Source of the DNA: 34-65-8 sp046294735
Lineage (GTDB): Bacteria > Pseudomonadota > Alphaproteobacteria > Sphingomonadales > Sphingomonadaceae
Assembly (NCBI GenBank): GCA_046294735.1
Contig: JBKBKB010000005.1
Location: 124,001-188,000, forward strand
Reading direction: 5' to 3'
DNA length: 64,000 nt
The notes beneath the pieces were generated by a model. That model worked only from the letters and a program-made list of their open reading frames with translations. It searched no databases and had not been told where the DNA came from. Below, one piece after another: positions 15,227 through 24,526 of this stretch (its first letter is position 1; each line of letters opens with the position of its first letter). Position numbers and translations under genes: made by a program.

Positions 15227-16719
15227 TCCATCGTGGGGATAATGAACGCGTTCGAACCGTCCCCGCCGCCATCGGGCCAGCGCTGGGTGACCTTCTTGAG
15301 CCGGGTCCAGAACCGCAGGCCCTCCATGCCGTATTGGTCAGTGTCACCGAAGCCGGAGCGCTTCCACCCGCCGAAGCTGTGATAGGCGACTGGTACCGGG
15401 ATCGGCACGTTGATCCCGACCATGCCGACATTGACCCGTGCGGCAAATTCGCGCGCGGCGTGGCCGTTGCGGGTGAAGATGGCGACCCCGTTGCCGTACT
15501 GGTGCTCGCTCGGCAGGCGCAGGGCCTCCTCGAAGTCCTTTGCCCGCACGATCTGCAGCACCGGGCCGAAGATCTCCTCCTGATAGCTGGTCATCTGCGG
15601 GGTGACATGGTCAATCAGGGTGGGGCCGATGAAGAACCCCTTCTCATGCCCCTGAAGGGTGAAGCCGCGCCCGTCGATCACAATCTCGCCGCCTTCGGCC
15701 TCGGCAGTGGTGATCCACTGCTCCACCCGCGCCTTGTGTTCCGGGGTCACGACCGGGCCGTAGTGGGCGTCCTTGTCATGCGATACGCCGACCCGCAGCG
15801 CGTGGATCGCCGGGATCAGCTTTTCCTTCAGCCGCTCCGCCGTATCCTCGCCCACCGGCACCACCACCGGCAGGGCCATGCAGCGCTCGCCTGCGCTGCC
15901 GAAGGCGGCCCCGGCAAGGTCATTGACCACCTGGTCAAGGTCGGCGTCGGGCAGAACGATGCCGTGGTTCTTCGCCCCGCCGAAGGCCTGCACCCGCTTG
16001 CCAGCCGCGGTGCCGCGGCCATAGATGTACTGTGCGATATCGCTCGACCCGACGAAGCTGATCCCGGCAATGTCGGGATGGTCGAGGATCGCATCGACCA
16101 TTTCCTTGTCGCCGTGGACCACTTGCAGCACGCCTTCGGGCGCACCGGCTTCCAGCATCAGTTCGGCAAGGCGCACCGGCACAGACGGATCGCGCTCAGA
16201 AGGCTTGAGGATGAAGGCATTGCCCGCCGCAATCGCCATCCCGAACATCCACATCGGGATCATCGCCGGGAAGTTGAACGGGGTGATGCCCGCGCCGATG
16301 CCGAGCGGCACCCGCAGCGAGTAGACATCGATCCCCGGCCCGGCCCCCGGCGTGTATTCGCCCTTCAGTGAATGGGGGATGCCGCAGGCATATTCGATCA
16401 CTTCGAGCCCGCGCTGGATGTCGCCGTGGGCGTCTTCCACGACCTTGCCGTGTTCGCTCGCCAGCAGCTCGGCCAGCGCCTGCTTTTCCGCCTCGACCAG
16501 GCGCTTGAATTCGAACATCACCCGGGCGCGCTTCTGCGGGTTGGTCGCGGCCCATTCGGGCTGGACTGTCTTCGCCGCATCGACCGCGCGCTGCAGCACA
16601 CCGGCATCGCCCAGCGCAACCTCGGCCTGGACTTCGCCGGTCGACGGGTTCCAGATGCTGTGCTTGCGGGAAGCAGCGCCGCCTGCTCCCCCAACGATGA
16701 AATGATCGATCTGCCGCAT
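15223..16719 (-). CDS. mmsA: CoA-acylating methylmalonate-semialdehyde dehydrogenase
   Basis: A 498-residue aldehyde dehydrogenase of the ALDH6 (MmsA) group. It has the NAD-site region GISFVGSSDIAQYIY, NHGIVLPDAD, the catalytic cysteine in GSAGERCMALPVVV, and the C-terminal SFGGWKRSGFGD. It converts methylmalonate semialdehyde to propionyl-CoA with NAD and CoA, the end of valine and isobutyrate catabolism. It is the first gene of the eight-gene operon. The 112 bp upstream (16720-16831) must hold the operon promoter, but I could not pick a convincing -35/-10. Confidence 0.94.
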   Translation of the reverse strand: MRQIDHFIVGGAGGAASRKHSIWNPSTGEVQAEVALGDAGVLQRAVDAAKTVQPEWAATNPQKRARVMFEFKRLVEAEKQALAELLASEHGKVVEDAHGDIQRGLEVIEYACGIPHSLKGEYTPGAGPGIDVYSLRVPLGIGAGITPFNFPAMIPMWMFGMAIAAGNAFILKPSERDPSVPVRLAELMLEAGAPEGVLQVVHGDKEMVDAILDHPDIAGISFVGSSDIAQYIYGRGTAAGKRVQAFGGAKNHGIVLPDADLDQVVNDLAGAAFGSAGERCMALPVVVPVGEDTAERLKEKLIPAIHALRVGVSHDKDAHYGPVVTPEHKARVEQWITTAEAEGGEIVIDGRGFTLQGHEKGFFIGPTLIDHVTPQMTSYQEEIFGPVLQIVRAKDFEEALRLPSEHQYGNGVAIFTRNGHAAREFAARVNVGMVGINVPIPVPVAYHSFGGWKRSGFGDTDQYGMEGLRFWTRLKKVTQRWPDGGGDGSNAFIIPTME

Positions 16720-16831
16720 GAAAAAGGTCTCTCCTGTCTATCGGCCTCAAATGCCCCCGCGCTGGCCCGCTGGCAAGCGCAACGCGCCCGTCAAGATTGG
16801 GCAGCCGGCAGGCCTGCGCTGCCTGACGCCA

Positions 16832-19447
16832 TCAGAACTGCATGCCCAGGCGCATCCCGAAGGTCCGCGGGTTGGGGAGATAGGCCAGGATCCCGCGCGA
16901 AGGCGCGAAGCCTTCTGTACGTCCCGGGTCGACTGTCCGCTGGGCGGTCTCGATGGTGCGGCTGTCAAACAGGTTGTCGACATAGGCCATTACCGTGAAC
17001 TGCCCCCATTCAATCCCGGCCCGGGCGCCGACCCGCCAGTAACCCGGCAGGCGCGAGAGGTTGGCCTCATCCACGAACCGGGCGGACCGGTACAGGCCGT
17101 CAAGATTGGCAAACCAGCCACCCTTGCCAGTGCCGAAGGGCTGGCGCACCTCAGCCGACAGGTTGAGCGCATGGCGCGGGCTGCGACCGACTGCGTTGCC
17201 GGAAAAGTCGCCGCAGATATTGCCGGCCTCGGCGCGGAACTGGTCGGACGAGGATTGACCCGCTGGCACGCCGCATTGGGCAAACAGGGCATCCGCTGAT
17301 CCGGGGGGCGGCCCTTGCACGAAGCTGTCGAAAGTGGACTTGATATAGGCGTAGCTTACGCCGACGCGCAGCCAGTCCGCCACTTTGGCATCGGCATCGA
17401 TTTCCACCCCATAGACTTCGACCTTGCCGGCATTGACAATCCCTGATCCGACCACGATCTGGCCGCCCTGTGATGGGCTGGCTTGCTGCACTCCGATCTG
17501 CTGGTCGCTGTAGTCGTTCAGGAAGACGCTTGCATTCAACACCAGACGGTTGCCGAACCAGGCCGACTTCATTCCCGCTTCATAGGCATCGACCCGTTCC
17601 GGCAGATAGAGCTGGTCGGTGAACTCGATGATCTCGTTGGTGTTGTAGCCTCCGGGCTTGAACCCCCTCGAATAGGAAGCATAGACCTGCAGATCGCTCG
17701 AAAAGCGATATTGCGCAGTAAGACGCGGCGTTAAACGGCGCGAAGTCAGGTCCGCCTCACGCGGGCAGGCAACGATGCTTCCGGGCGGCGGGCCGCCGAT
17801 CATGCCGGGTGCAAACACAGTGCCGTTGGCGAGCTGGGGCAGGCAGACAGGGGTAAGCTGCGACAGCGATACATCCTGGATCCGAAAGCCCGGGATGCCG
17901 AACCGGATGGTCTCGTGGCTCCAGCGCAGGTCTCCGCTCAGTTGCAGGCGGTCGGTCGCATCCCAGCTAATGCTGCCATAGATCCCCCGGTATTCGGTCT
18001 TGCGGTTGGTCACGAGTCGGAACGGAAAATTGGTCAGCGGTGCGGCAGACAGGAAGAACGGTGGGCCGGCCAGCGGCGAGGCAGGGTTGCGGAGCCAGAA
18101 CTGCGCCGCATTGCCGACTGAGGATCGCTCGTCGAACACCTGGCCGCCGACCATGATCCGCAGCCGGTCAAACTGGTGATCATACCTAACCTCATGATCA
18201 AACGTCCGGTTCTTGAAATCCAGCACCTGGAATGCACTGAGGGACAGGACGAACCCTGGAGGGCCGGGGAAGTTGGAATAATCGCCGTCCTGTTCCAGCT
18301 TTGACCGGTTGTCGAGATGGCCGAACCGGTAGGTCAGGCTGCCTGCTCCGGTATTCCAGTTGACCAGCAGTGTGGCGATATCCTGGCGCATTCGCATCCC
18401 GCGCATGGCCCGGCCAGTGAACGGATCGGGGCTCAGGTCGATCTGGTCTTCACGCGCGCGGACCTCACCGGCAAAGGTTCCCCGGGTGCAGTTGAGTATT
18501 TGCGGCGGGGTCAGCCCGGCGAAGTCCGCCGGACAGGGCAGGGTCGAAGGGGCGCCCGGTGCCGGGGCAAATTTCCCGCCGGGCACCGCCAGGCGGGTAT
18601 TGGGTGTCAGCAGCACGGATGGCGCTTCGCTCATCCGTTGGTCAAGGTAGATATAGCGGCCGATCACTTTCAGGTCATTGGACAGGTTGACCAGCAGCGA
18701 GCCGCCCGCGCCTTCGGTCCGGCCAGAGCCGAGCCGGGCATTGTTGACCGGGTTGCGGTAGAACCCGTTGCGGTCACTGAACACGCCATTGAGCCGCAGC
18801 GCCACCCGGTCGGAGATGATCGGCAGGTTGATCGCGCCATCAAGGGCCAACAGGCCGCCCTCGGCAAGATCAAGATTAAGCCGCCCCTCAAGCTCCGGCC
18901 GTGGTTCGCGGCTGACGAAATTGACCGCCCCGGCAAAGGCGTTGCGCCCCCACAGAACCGATTGCGGGCCCTTGACCACTTCGATCCGGTCAAGATCGAA
19001 CAGCAGAGTGTTCACCGCCGCGCCGCCACCGCCGATGACCATGTTTTCACCTGAAAGATCAAGCCCGTCGAGCAGGATCGCGACCGAAGGACGCCCCCTT
19101 TCGGACTGCATGCCGCGGATGGCCGGGCGGGTATCGGCCAGGAAGCCGCCGTGATCGAAAGTCAGGCCCGGGACCCGGCGACTCAGATCTTCGACCGTTC
19201 TGATGCCTTCGCGTTCGATTGCCTGATCGTTGATCACGCGGATCGCCATCGGCACATCCTTGAGCAATTCGTCGCGCTTGCGGGCCGTCACGATAATTTC
19301 GGGTTCTACGACCAGAAAACCTGGCTGGATTGCCTCGGCATCAGCCGCGAAATTGCCAGCCTCGGCTTCGGCCGCTGCAAGGTGGACCGGGCAGGCCAGA
19401 CTCGTCGAGGCCAGAGCCAGGCTGCGAAATAAACCTCTGAATGTCAC
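16832..19447 (-). CDS. TonB-dependent receptor
   Basis: An outer-membrane receptor of about 871 residues. The chosen start is GTG 19447 (VTFRGLFRSL…), which directly gives a signal peptide and has GGGGGAA about ten bases upstream; an ATG at 19495 would add 16 residues with two cysteines. A TonB-box-like EIIVTARKR opens the mature part. The plug has VPGLTFDHGG, IRGMQSERGRP and VKGPQSVLWGRNAFAGAVN. The barrel ends in a C-terminal Phe (MRLGMQF). No CIRB-type siderophore signature was seen and the substrate is unknown. An FNR-like box lies about 90 bp upstream. Confidence 0.88.
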   Translation of the reverse strand: MTFRGLFRSLALASTSLACPVHLAAAEAEAGNFAADAEAIQPGFLVVEPEIIVTARKRDELLKDVPMAIRVINDQAIEREGIRTVEDLSRRVPGLTFDHGGFLADTRPAIRGMQSERGRPSVAILLDGLDLSGENMVIGGGGAAVNTLLFDLDRIEVVKGPQSVLWGRNAFAGAVNFVSREPRPELEGRLNLDLAEGGLLALDGAINLPIISDRVALRLNGVFSDRNGFYRNPVNNARLGSGRTEGAGGSLLVNLSNDLKVIGRYIYLDQRMSEAPSVLLTPNTRLAVPGGKFAPAPGAPSTLPCPADFAGLTPPQILNCTRGTFAGEVRAREDQIDLSPDPFTGRAMRGMRMRQDIATLLVNWNTGAGSLTYRFGHLDNRSKLEQDGDYSNFPGPPGFVLSLSAFQVLDFKNRTFDHEVRYDHQFDRLRIMVGGQVFDERSSVGNAAQFWLRNPASPLAGPPFFLSAAPLTNFPFRLVTNRKTEYRGIYGSISWDATDRLQLSGDLRWSHETIRFGIPGFRIQDVSLSQLTPVCLPQLANGTVFAPGMIGGPPPGSIVACPREADLTSRRLTPRLTAQYRFSSDLQVYASYSRGFKPGGYNTNEIIEFTDQLYLPERVDAYEAGMKSAWFGNRLVLNASVFLNDYSDQQIGVQQASPSQGGQIVVGSGIVNAGKVEVYGVEIDADAKVADWLRVGVSYAYIKSTFDSFVQGPPPGSADALFAQCGVPAGQSSSDQFRAEAGNICGDFSGNAVGRSPRHALNLSAEVRQPFGTGKGGWFANLDGLYRSARFVDEANLSRLPGYWRVGARAGIEWGQFTVMAYVDNLFDSRTIETAQRTVDPGRTEGFAPSRGILAYLPNPRTFGMRLGMQF

Positions 19448-19534
19448 GATCCGTTGTTTCCCCCAAAGCGGAATGTAGCCACATCCGCTGCACATCCACG
19501 GTGCTTTCTATGATCAAAGGGATCGTGTAAAAAT

Positions 19535-19548
19535 TGATGTGCGTCAAT
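19535..19548. promoter_or_regulatory. FNR/FixK-like binding site
   Basis: TTGAT-GTGC-GTCAA matches the FNR/FixK consensus TTGAT-N4-ATCAA at 9 of 10 defined positions. It lies 88 bp upstream of the GTG of the minus-strand TonB receptor, a spacing compatible with activation (box near -40 with a short leader). On the other strand it is about 165 bp from the tRNA-Gly gene. Confidence 0.5.
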
Positions 19549-19554
19549 CTGGCT

Positions 19555-19584
19555 TGACACTTTTCTCCGGCGTCAGGTTATGCC
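19555..19584 (+). promoter_or_regulatory. Candidate sigma-70-type promoter upstream of tRNA-Gly
   Basis: A perfect TTGACA (19555-19560) is followed after 18 bases by TTATGC (19579-19584), a plausible -10. Transcription would run toward tRNA-Gly, 130 bp downstream. The long leader is unusual for a tRNA, so this is only a candidate. Confidence 0.35.
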
Positions 19585-19712
19585 GGGGAGGGCCGATCGC
19601 CAGACGCACCGTGGTCGCAAGAAGTCCTTGACCCTGAACCGCACCCGTTGCACATCGCCGCCCGTCGGCCTGGCGCATGGACAGGTCCAACTGGCTGGCG
19701 TGTTAGCGCGAT

Positions 19713-19786
19713 GCGGGTGTAGCTCAATGGTAGAGCAGAAGCTTCCCAAGCTTACGACGAGGGTTCGATTCCCTTCACCCGCTCCA
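19713..19786 (+). tRNA. tRNA-Gly (anticodon CCC)
   Basis: The complete cloverleaf can be read. The acceptor stem is GCGGGTG paired with CACCCGC, and the D arm is GCTC/GAGC. The anticodon loop TTCCCAA gives anticodon CCC. The T arm GAGGG-TTCGATT-CCCTT follows, and discriminator T and CCA are encoded. The anticodon stem has one G·A mismatch at its base. The 3' end is repeated in degenerate form about 5.1 kb downstream. Confidence 0.97.
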
Positions 19787-20185
19787 GCCCACCCTTCCCA
19801 AACAGGCCCTGAAATTCTATAAAAGCCATGGAAATCGAAGGGATATAGCCCTTCGGTCGTCCGAGAATGTCCCTATTCTTCCCGCTGCATCGGGCGTTGC
19901 TGGGGGCCATTCCGGGGGCTCAGGGTCAAACGGCTCTTACGGACGTAACAATAAGAAATGCCAATCCAGCAGCAGGCCAGTCGGCAGCACCGCATCAAAA
20001 GCCAATGTGGTCAATGCGGGAACAGCAGGGAGGGTCGGTGGCTGACGTGCACGTTGCGTCGTTCGCTTTGGGGGTCGCTCACCGCCCCGGATTACGACCG
20101 CAACTGGGGTGGAAACCGGACTGGCTGGAATTGTCGATGTTACACGGTGACATGGCGATGCCCCTGCGCTAGAGGCCCGACCGCA
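19787..20185. other. Gene-free stretch after tRNA-Gly with one hairpin
   Basis: About 400 bp with no convincing gene; the 101-residue ORF from 19867 has no recognisable features. A hairpin with stem CGAAGGG (19836-19842), loop ATATAG and CCCTTCG (19849-19855) may end tRNA transcription, although no T-run follows. No integrase fragment was found here. Confidence 0.5.
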
Positions 20186-20602
20186 ATGACCAGCCTTCGC
20201 GCCTTTTCCCTGAGAAATGCCCGGCTCGCGCTGCTGCTCGTGGTGCTCGCCCTGGCGGTCAAGGCACTGGTTCCGACGGGCTATATGATCTCTCCGGCAG
20301 GCGACCGCTTTCTGACGGTAACGATTTGCGCCGATGCCAGCGGCACGCCGAAGCAGATGCGGATTGCTATTCCTGATAAGGATCAGACAAGCAGCGATCA
20401 TTCCGAGGCGGCAGACAAGTCTCAGCCTTGCGCCTTTTCAGGGCTTGGCCATGCCGCGCTCGGCGGGGCCAATACACTTCTGCTGGCCGCGGCTCTGGCC
20501 TTTATCCTGCTTGTCGGGTTTGCGCCGCACCCGGCATCGCCCGCGCGGGCGTTCTACTATCAGCGCCCGCCACTGCGAGGGCCGCCCTCCTTTTCCGTCT
20601 GA
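20186..20602 (+). CDS. DUF2946-type small membrane protein
   Basis: A 138-residue protein from ATG 20186 with an N-terminal hydrophobic helix (about 13-33) and a second one near 95-113. The middle holds TICADASG and CAFSGLGHAALGG, the sparse Cys/His pattern seen in DUF2946 proteins. The ORF can be extended upstream to 19958, but those residues do not look coding. It is followed by a TonB receptor and a PepSY protein. DUF2946 proteins often sit beside metal-linked TonB receptors, so metal handling is inferred. The function is not established. Confidence 0.7.
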   Translation: MTSLRAFSLRNARLALLLVVLALAVKALVPTGYMISPAGDRFLTVTICADASGTPKQMRIAIPDKDQTSSDHSEAADKSQPCAFSGLGHAALGGANTLLLAAALAFILLVGFAPHPASPARAFYYQRPPLRGPPSFSV

Positions 20603-20730
20603 TCGTCAGGCTTTGCGCGCGGGCGTGTGACGCCGACGTGCCCTGCTACTTCGCTCACTGACCCGCCATAGCCGGGTCGCAGGCGCTGCACCGCATCGCG
20701 GGCAGACGCCGACGGAAATCGGAATACATC

Positions 20731-22872
20731 ATGCCAATAAACACTGTGAAGCGCGCTCTCATGGGCGCAACTATGCTTGCCGCGACCAATAGCGCTTTGA
20801 ACGCTCCGCTTCAGGCGCAGGGTATCGGCCAGCGTCAGGACGAAATCATCGTTACGGCCAGCCTTCAGGGCACCCCCACAGCTCCCACACCGGAAGCCGC
20901 CCGCAAGGAGCTCGAGCGCGTCCCCGGCGCGACGGGTCTTGTCGAGGACGAAGGCTTTGCCGACATCTTCGCCCAATCGATCGGCGACGTGCTGGAGCTG
21001 ACCCCCGGCGTCTTCGCCGATACAAGTGCCCAGCGTGAAAGCCGCATTTCGGTGCGCGGTTCGGGCCTCAATTCCAGCTTTGAACGCCGGGGCCTGACCG
21101 TGCTGCGCGACGGGGTGCCAATCAGCCGCGCATCGGGCGCGACCGAGTTCCAGGAGGTCGACCCGCTCACTGTCCGCTACATTGAAGTGTTCAAGGGCGC
21201 CAACGGGCTGCGCTATGGCGCGGCGTCATTGGGCGGCGCGGTCAATATCGTCAGCCCGACCGGGCGCACCGCACGCGCACCGATTGCCTTGCGCGCTGAG
21301 GGCGGCAGCTTTGACACTTTCCGCGCCAATGCCTCGGTTGCAGGCAAGAGCGGCGATGTCGATTACTGGGGCGGGATCACCGGCCTGACGACTGACGGAT
21401 ACCGCGAACACAGCGAGGTTCGCAGCCTTTATGGCCACGCCAATCTCGGGTGGCGGGTATCGGACAATGTCGAGACGCGGTTCTATATCACTGCCCTGTC
21501 GGATAATTTCGAGCTGGCAGGCAGTTTGCGCCTTGCCGACGCGCTCGCCAATCCGCGCGCAGCGGGACGGCCTGTGACGGTGGGGCCGTTCTTCCCCGGC
21601 GGGCCGGTGACCGTGCTCGATCCCGGTCCGGTCGCGGACGACTGGGACCGCAATCTTGACGTCTACCGCGTGTCGAACCTCACTGTGATCGACTTGGGCA
21701 GCACCAATCTTGAACTCGGCGCATGGTATGCCCGCCGCAGCCTCGACCACGCGATCACCCGCTTTGCCGGGATCATCGTGCAGGGCGAGGATGAGGTTGG
21801 CGTTTCGACCCGCCTATCCGGTAGCCTCCCCTTCCTCGCCGATCAGAGCCGTTGGCAGGTGGGGGCGATCTACGCCTTCTCCAGCAATGACGCGAAGACC
21901 TTCGCCAACAATTCCGGCGCGCGCGGGGCGCTACGAACCCAGTCGGATCAGGACTCGGACACGCTCACGCTCTTTGGCCAGGCCGATCTCGGGCTGACCG
22001 ACGCCGTCACGCTAATCGCTGGCGGGCAATATGCCCGCGCCACGCGCGACGTCACCGCGATCCTCAATGCGGTGACCGGCCGGGGCGAATATGACCAGTT
22101 CAATCCGCGCATTGGCCTGCTGGTGGATGCAGCCGAGGACATCCAGTTCTTCGGCAATATCAGCCGCAGCTTCGAAGCGCCCAGCCTCGCCGATCTCACC
22201 AGCGGCGGCGCCTTCCCCTTCGCGCCGCTGGATCCCCAGCGCGCGACCGTTTTCGAAATCGGCACGCGCGGGCAAGCGGGCATCCTTTCGTGGGACATTG
22301 CGCTCTATCGGGCAGAGCTGGAGAACGAGTTCCTCGACCTTGCCGTGCCCGGCGCGCGGGGTCTGGTAACGGTGACCATCAACGGGGAGCGCACGATCCA
22401 TCAGGGCCTTGAATTCGGGCTCGATGTGCGGCCTTTCAAGGCCGCGCTGGAGAAGAACGGACAGGCCCTGCGGCTGAGCGCGGCCTATACCTTCAACGAC
22501 TTCACCTTCGATGATGACGCGGTGTACGGCGACAACCAGCTTGCCGGGGTGCCGCGCCATGTGCTGATCGCCGAAGCCCGGTTTGATCAGGTGGACAAGT
22601 TCTACCTTTCTACCACGCTGCGCTGGATCCCGGACGGTCCTTGGGCGGATTATGCCAACACCCAAAGGGCTCCCGGCTACAAAACCGTCCAGATCACCGC
22701 CGGCTTCACGCTGACCGAGGGGATCGAGCTGTTCGGTTCGGTCGAGAACCTGTTCGACACGGTGTTCATCTCCAACGTCACCACCAACGCCAACCAGCGC
22801 CTGACAAACGAGGCGATCTACACCCCCGGCCAAGGGCGCGCCGTCTTCGGCGGCCTGCGCGCGCGGTTCTGA
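20731..22872 (+). CDS. TonB-dependent receptor (metal/siderophore type)
   Basis: A 713-residue outer-membrane receptor. It has a signal peptide ending near PLQAQG, TonB-box region DEIIVTASLQG, plug motifs GDVLELTPGVFAD, SRISVRGSGLNSSFERRG and GANGLRYGAASLGGAVN, then a 22-strand-type barrel with the typical C-terminal VFGGLRARF. The length matches FecA/CirA-type importers. It lies 128 bp after the DUF2946 gene and 10 bp before a PepSY membrane protein, forming a three-gene uptake unit. The substrate is not determined by sequence; iron or copper chelates are likely. Confidence 0.88.
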   Translation: MPINTVKRALMGATMLAATNSALNAPLQAQGIGQRQDEIIVTASLQGTPTAPTPEAARKELERVPGATGLVEDEGFADIFAQSIGDVLELTPGVFADTSAQRESRISVRGSGLNSSFERRGLTVLRDGVPISRASGATEFQEVDPLTVRYIEVFKGANGLRYGAASLGGAVNIVSPTGRTARAPIALRAEGGSFDTFRANASVAGKSGDVDYWGGITGLTTDGYREHSEVRSLYGHANLGWRVSDNVETRFYITALSDNFELAGSLRLADALANPRAAGRPVTVGPFFPGGPVTVLDPGPVADDWDRNLDVYRVSNLTVIDLGSTNLELGAWYARRSLDHAITRFAGIIVQGEDEVGVSTRLSGSLPFLADQSRWQVGAIYAFSSNDAKTFANNSGARGALRTQSDQDSDTLTLFGQADLGLTDAVTLIAGGQYARATRDVTAILNAVTGRGEYDQFNPRIGLLVDAAEDIQFFGNISRSFEAPSLADLTSGGAFPFAPLDPQRATVFEIGTRGQAGILSWDIALYRAELENEFLDLAVPGARGLVTVTINGERTIHQGLEFGLDVRPFKAALEKNGQALRLSAAYTFNDFTFDDDAVYGDNQLAGVPRHVLIAEARFDQVDKFYLSTTLRWIPDGPWADYANTQRAPGYKTVQITAGFTLTEGIELFGSVENLFDTVFISNVTTNANQRLTNEAIYTPGQGRAVFGGLRARF

Positions 22873-22882
22873 GGAGGCTGCA

Positions 22883-24526
22883 ATGAGCGTCAAGACGAAA
22901 ACGGCACGCTGGTCATACTCCAAGCACCAGTGGCTGGGGTTGATCGGTGGGATCAGTCTGCTGGTGTGGGGCCTTTCGGGCCTCACCCATATCGCGATGG
23001 TGCTATTCGGCCCGCAGCAGGCGCAATTTATGCCGCCGCCTGCGATGGTCGCGCTAGAAGGCGCGCGGCCAATCGCTGAAACGCTGGCGGAGCAAGGCAT
23101 TGCCGAGGCGGTGGCGGTGAAAACCGTCCCGACTTCGGGCGGCGGCGTGTTGTGGCAGGTGACCGGCACGAACGGGGCAGACCGGCGCTATTTCCGCCCC
23201 GCCGATGGCAGCGAAGTGGAAGGCGGTGACCGGGCGCAGGCCGAATTCATCGCCCGGCACTACCTCGCGACCGACCGGGCGATCGCTAAGGCAACACTTC
23301 AGGCGGAATTCGACGCCGACTATCCGTGGGTCAACCGCCTGCTGCCGGTGTGGAAGCTGGAATTTGCAGGCGATGATGGGCTTGTCGCCTATGTCCATAC
23401 CGAAACCTCCAGCCTCGCCGCCGTCAACAACACCGCCAAGACCCGCCTGCAAAGCGTGTTCCGCGCTTTGCACACGTGGGAATGGGTGCCGCCGGGGATG
23501 GACTGGCTGCGAGTGGTGGTGATCGCCCTGATGGTGGGGAGCCTGCTGGCGCTCGGCCTGACCGGCGCAGCAATGCTCGTGACGGTGCGACGCAAGAAGC
23601 GGCTTCCGGGCGCGCGGGGCTGGCACCGGATCGCTGGCTATGTGCTGGCACTGCCGCTGATCATGTTCTCGGCCTCGGGAATCTACCACCTGATCCAGTC
23701 GGCGCTGGTGCCGCCGGCAAGCCAGTTCAAGCTGGGTAAGCCCGTCAATGTCGCCAGCGGCAATTGGCCGGTCGAGGCGGACTGGGCGCTGATCGCCAAG
23801 GGGCGCGATATCGCCTCGGTCGCGCTGGTCGAGGGGGCTGAGGGGCAGCCCCTCTACCGCATCGGCCTTGCTCCGAAAGGCCCGATGGGCGGAGGGGAGC
23901 ATGATCACGGCCCCGCCAAGGCAGCGGCGGATCATGGCATGGCAGGGCACGACCACGCGGCGATGATGGCGGCGCAGGCGAATACCCCCACCACCGACGC
24001 CGAGGTCCGCGAGGCGCGCTTTGCAGGGATCAAGCCCGATGGCCCGGCGATCTATCTTGATGCCGCGACCGGCGCGGTCCAGCCATCAGGCGACAAAGAC
24101 CTCGCCCGCGCCATTGCCCGCCGCTTTACTGGGGCGCCTGACAGCGCGGTTACAGGGGTGGAGCTAGTCACCCGCTTCAGCCACGAATATGATTTCCGCA
24201 ACAAGCGCCTGCCGGTGTGGCGGGTCGATTACGGCGCGCCGGTGAACGCCAGCCTGTTCGTCGACACTGGGGCGGGTGTGCTGGTTGACCGGGTGGCCGA
24301 CGGCGAGAAGCCCGAGCGCCTCGTGTTCAGCTTCATCCACAAGTGGAACTTCCTGTTTCCGGTCGGACGGCTCTCGCAGAACGTTATCGTGGGCATTTTC
24401 GCGATAGCGCTCATCGGCTTCATGGCCGTGCTGGGGCTCAGGATGGATCTGATCCGCCGCCTTCGCGCGCGGCGTCATGGCCAGAGGCGGGAGGAACAAT
24501 CAGGCACTGCATTCACCGACGAATGA
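22883..24526 (+). CDS. PepSY-associated transmembrane protein with His/Met-rich loop
   Basis: A 547-residue inner-membrane protein with four hydrophobic helices: near the N-terminus (HQWLGLIGGISLLVWG), about residues 212-236, about 250-272, and near the C-terminus (NVIVGIFAIALIGFMAVLG). PepSY-type periplasmic segments lie between them. A loop around residues 333-365 is rich in His and Met (GEHDHG, DHGMAGHDHAAMMAA), a likely metal-binding patch. The family includes siderophore-reducing proteins such as FoxB/PiuB relatives. A strong GAGGAGG site precedes ATG 22883, 10 bp after the receptor stop, so it is co-expressed with it. Confidence 0.85.
   Translation: MSVKTKTARWSYSKHQWLGLIGGISLLVWGLSGLTHIAMVLFGPQQAQFMPPPAMVALEGARPIAETLAEQGIAEAVAVKTVPTSGGGVLWQVTGTNGADRRYFRPADGSEVEGGDRAQAEFIARHYLATDRAIAKATLQAEFDADYPWVNRLLPVWKLEFAGDDGLVAYVHTETSSLAAVNNTAKTRLQSVFRALHTWEWVPPGMDWLRVVVIALMVGSLLALGLTGAAMLVTVRRKKRLPGARGWHRIAGYVLALPLIMFSASGIYHLIQSALVPPASQFKLGKPVNVASGNWPVEADWALIAKGRDIASVALVEGAEGQPLYRIGLAPKGPMGGGEHDHGPAKAAADHGMAGHDHAAMMAAQANTPTTDAEVREARFAGIKPDGPAIYLDAATGAVQPSGDKDLARAIARRFTGAPDSAVTGVELVTRFSHEYDFRNKRLPVWRVDYGAPVNASLFVDTGAGVLVDRVADGEKPERLVFSFIHKWNFLFPVGRLSQNVIVGIFAIALIGFMAVLGLRMDLIRRLRARRHGQRREEQSGTAFTDE

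Noticed and set aside
19867..20172. 101-residue open frame between tRNA-Gly and the DUF2946 gene
   Set aside because: It has no ribosome site, no recognisable motif and an unusual composition; treated as non-coding.
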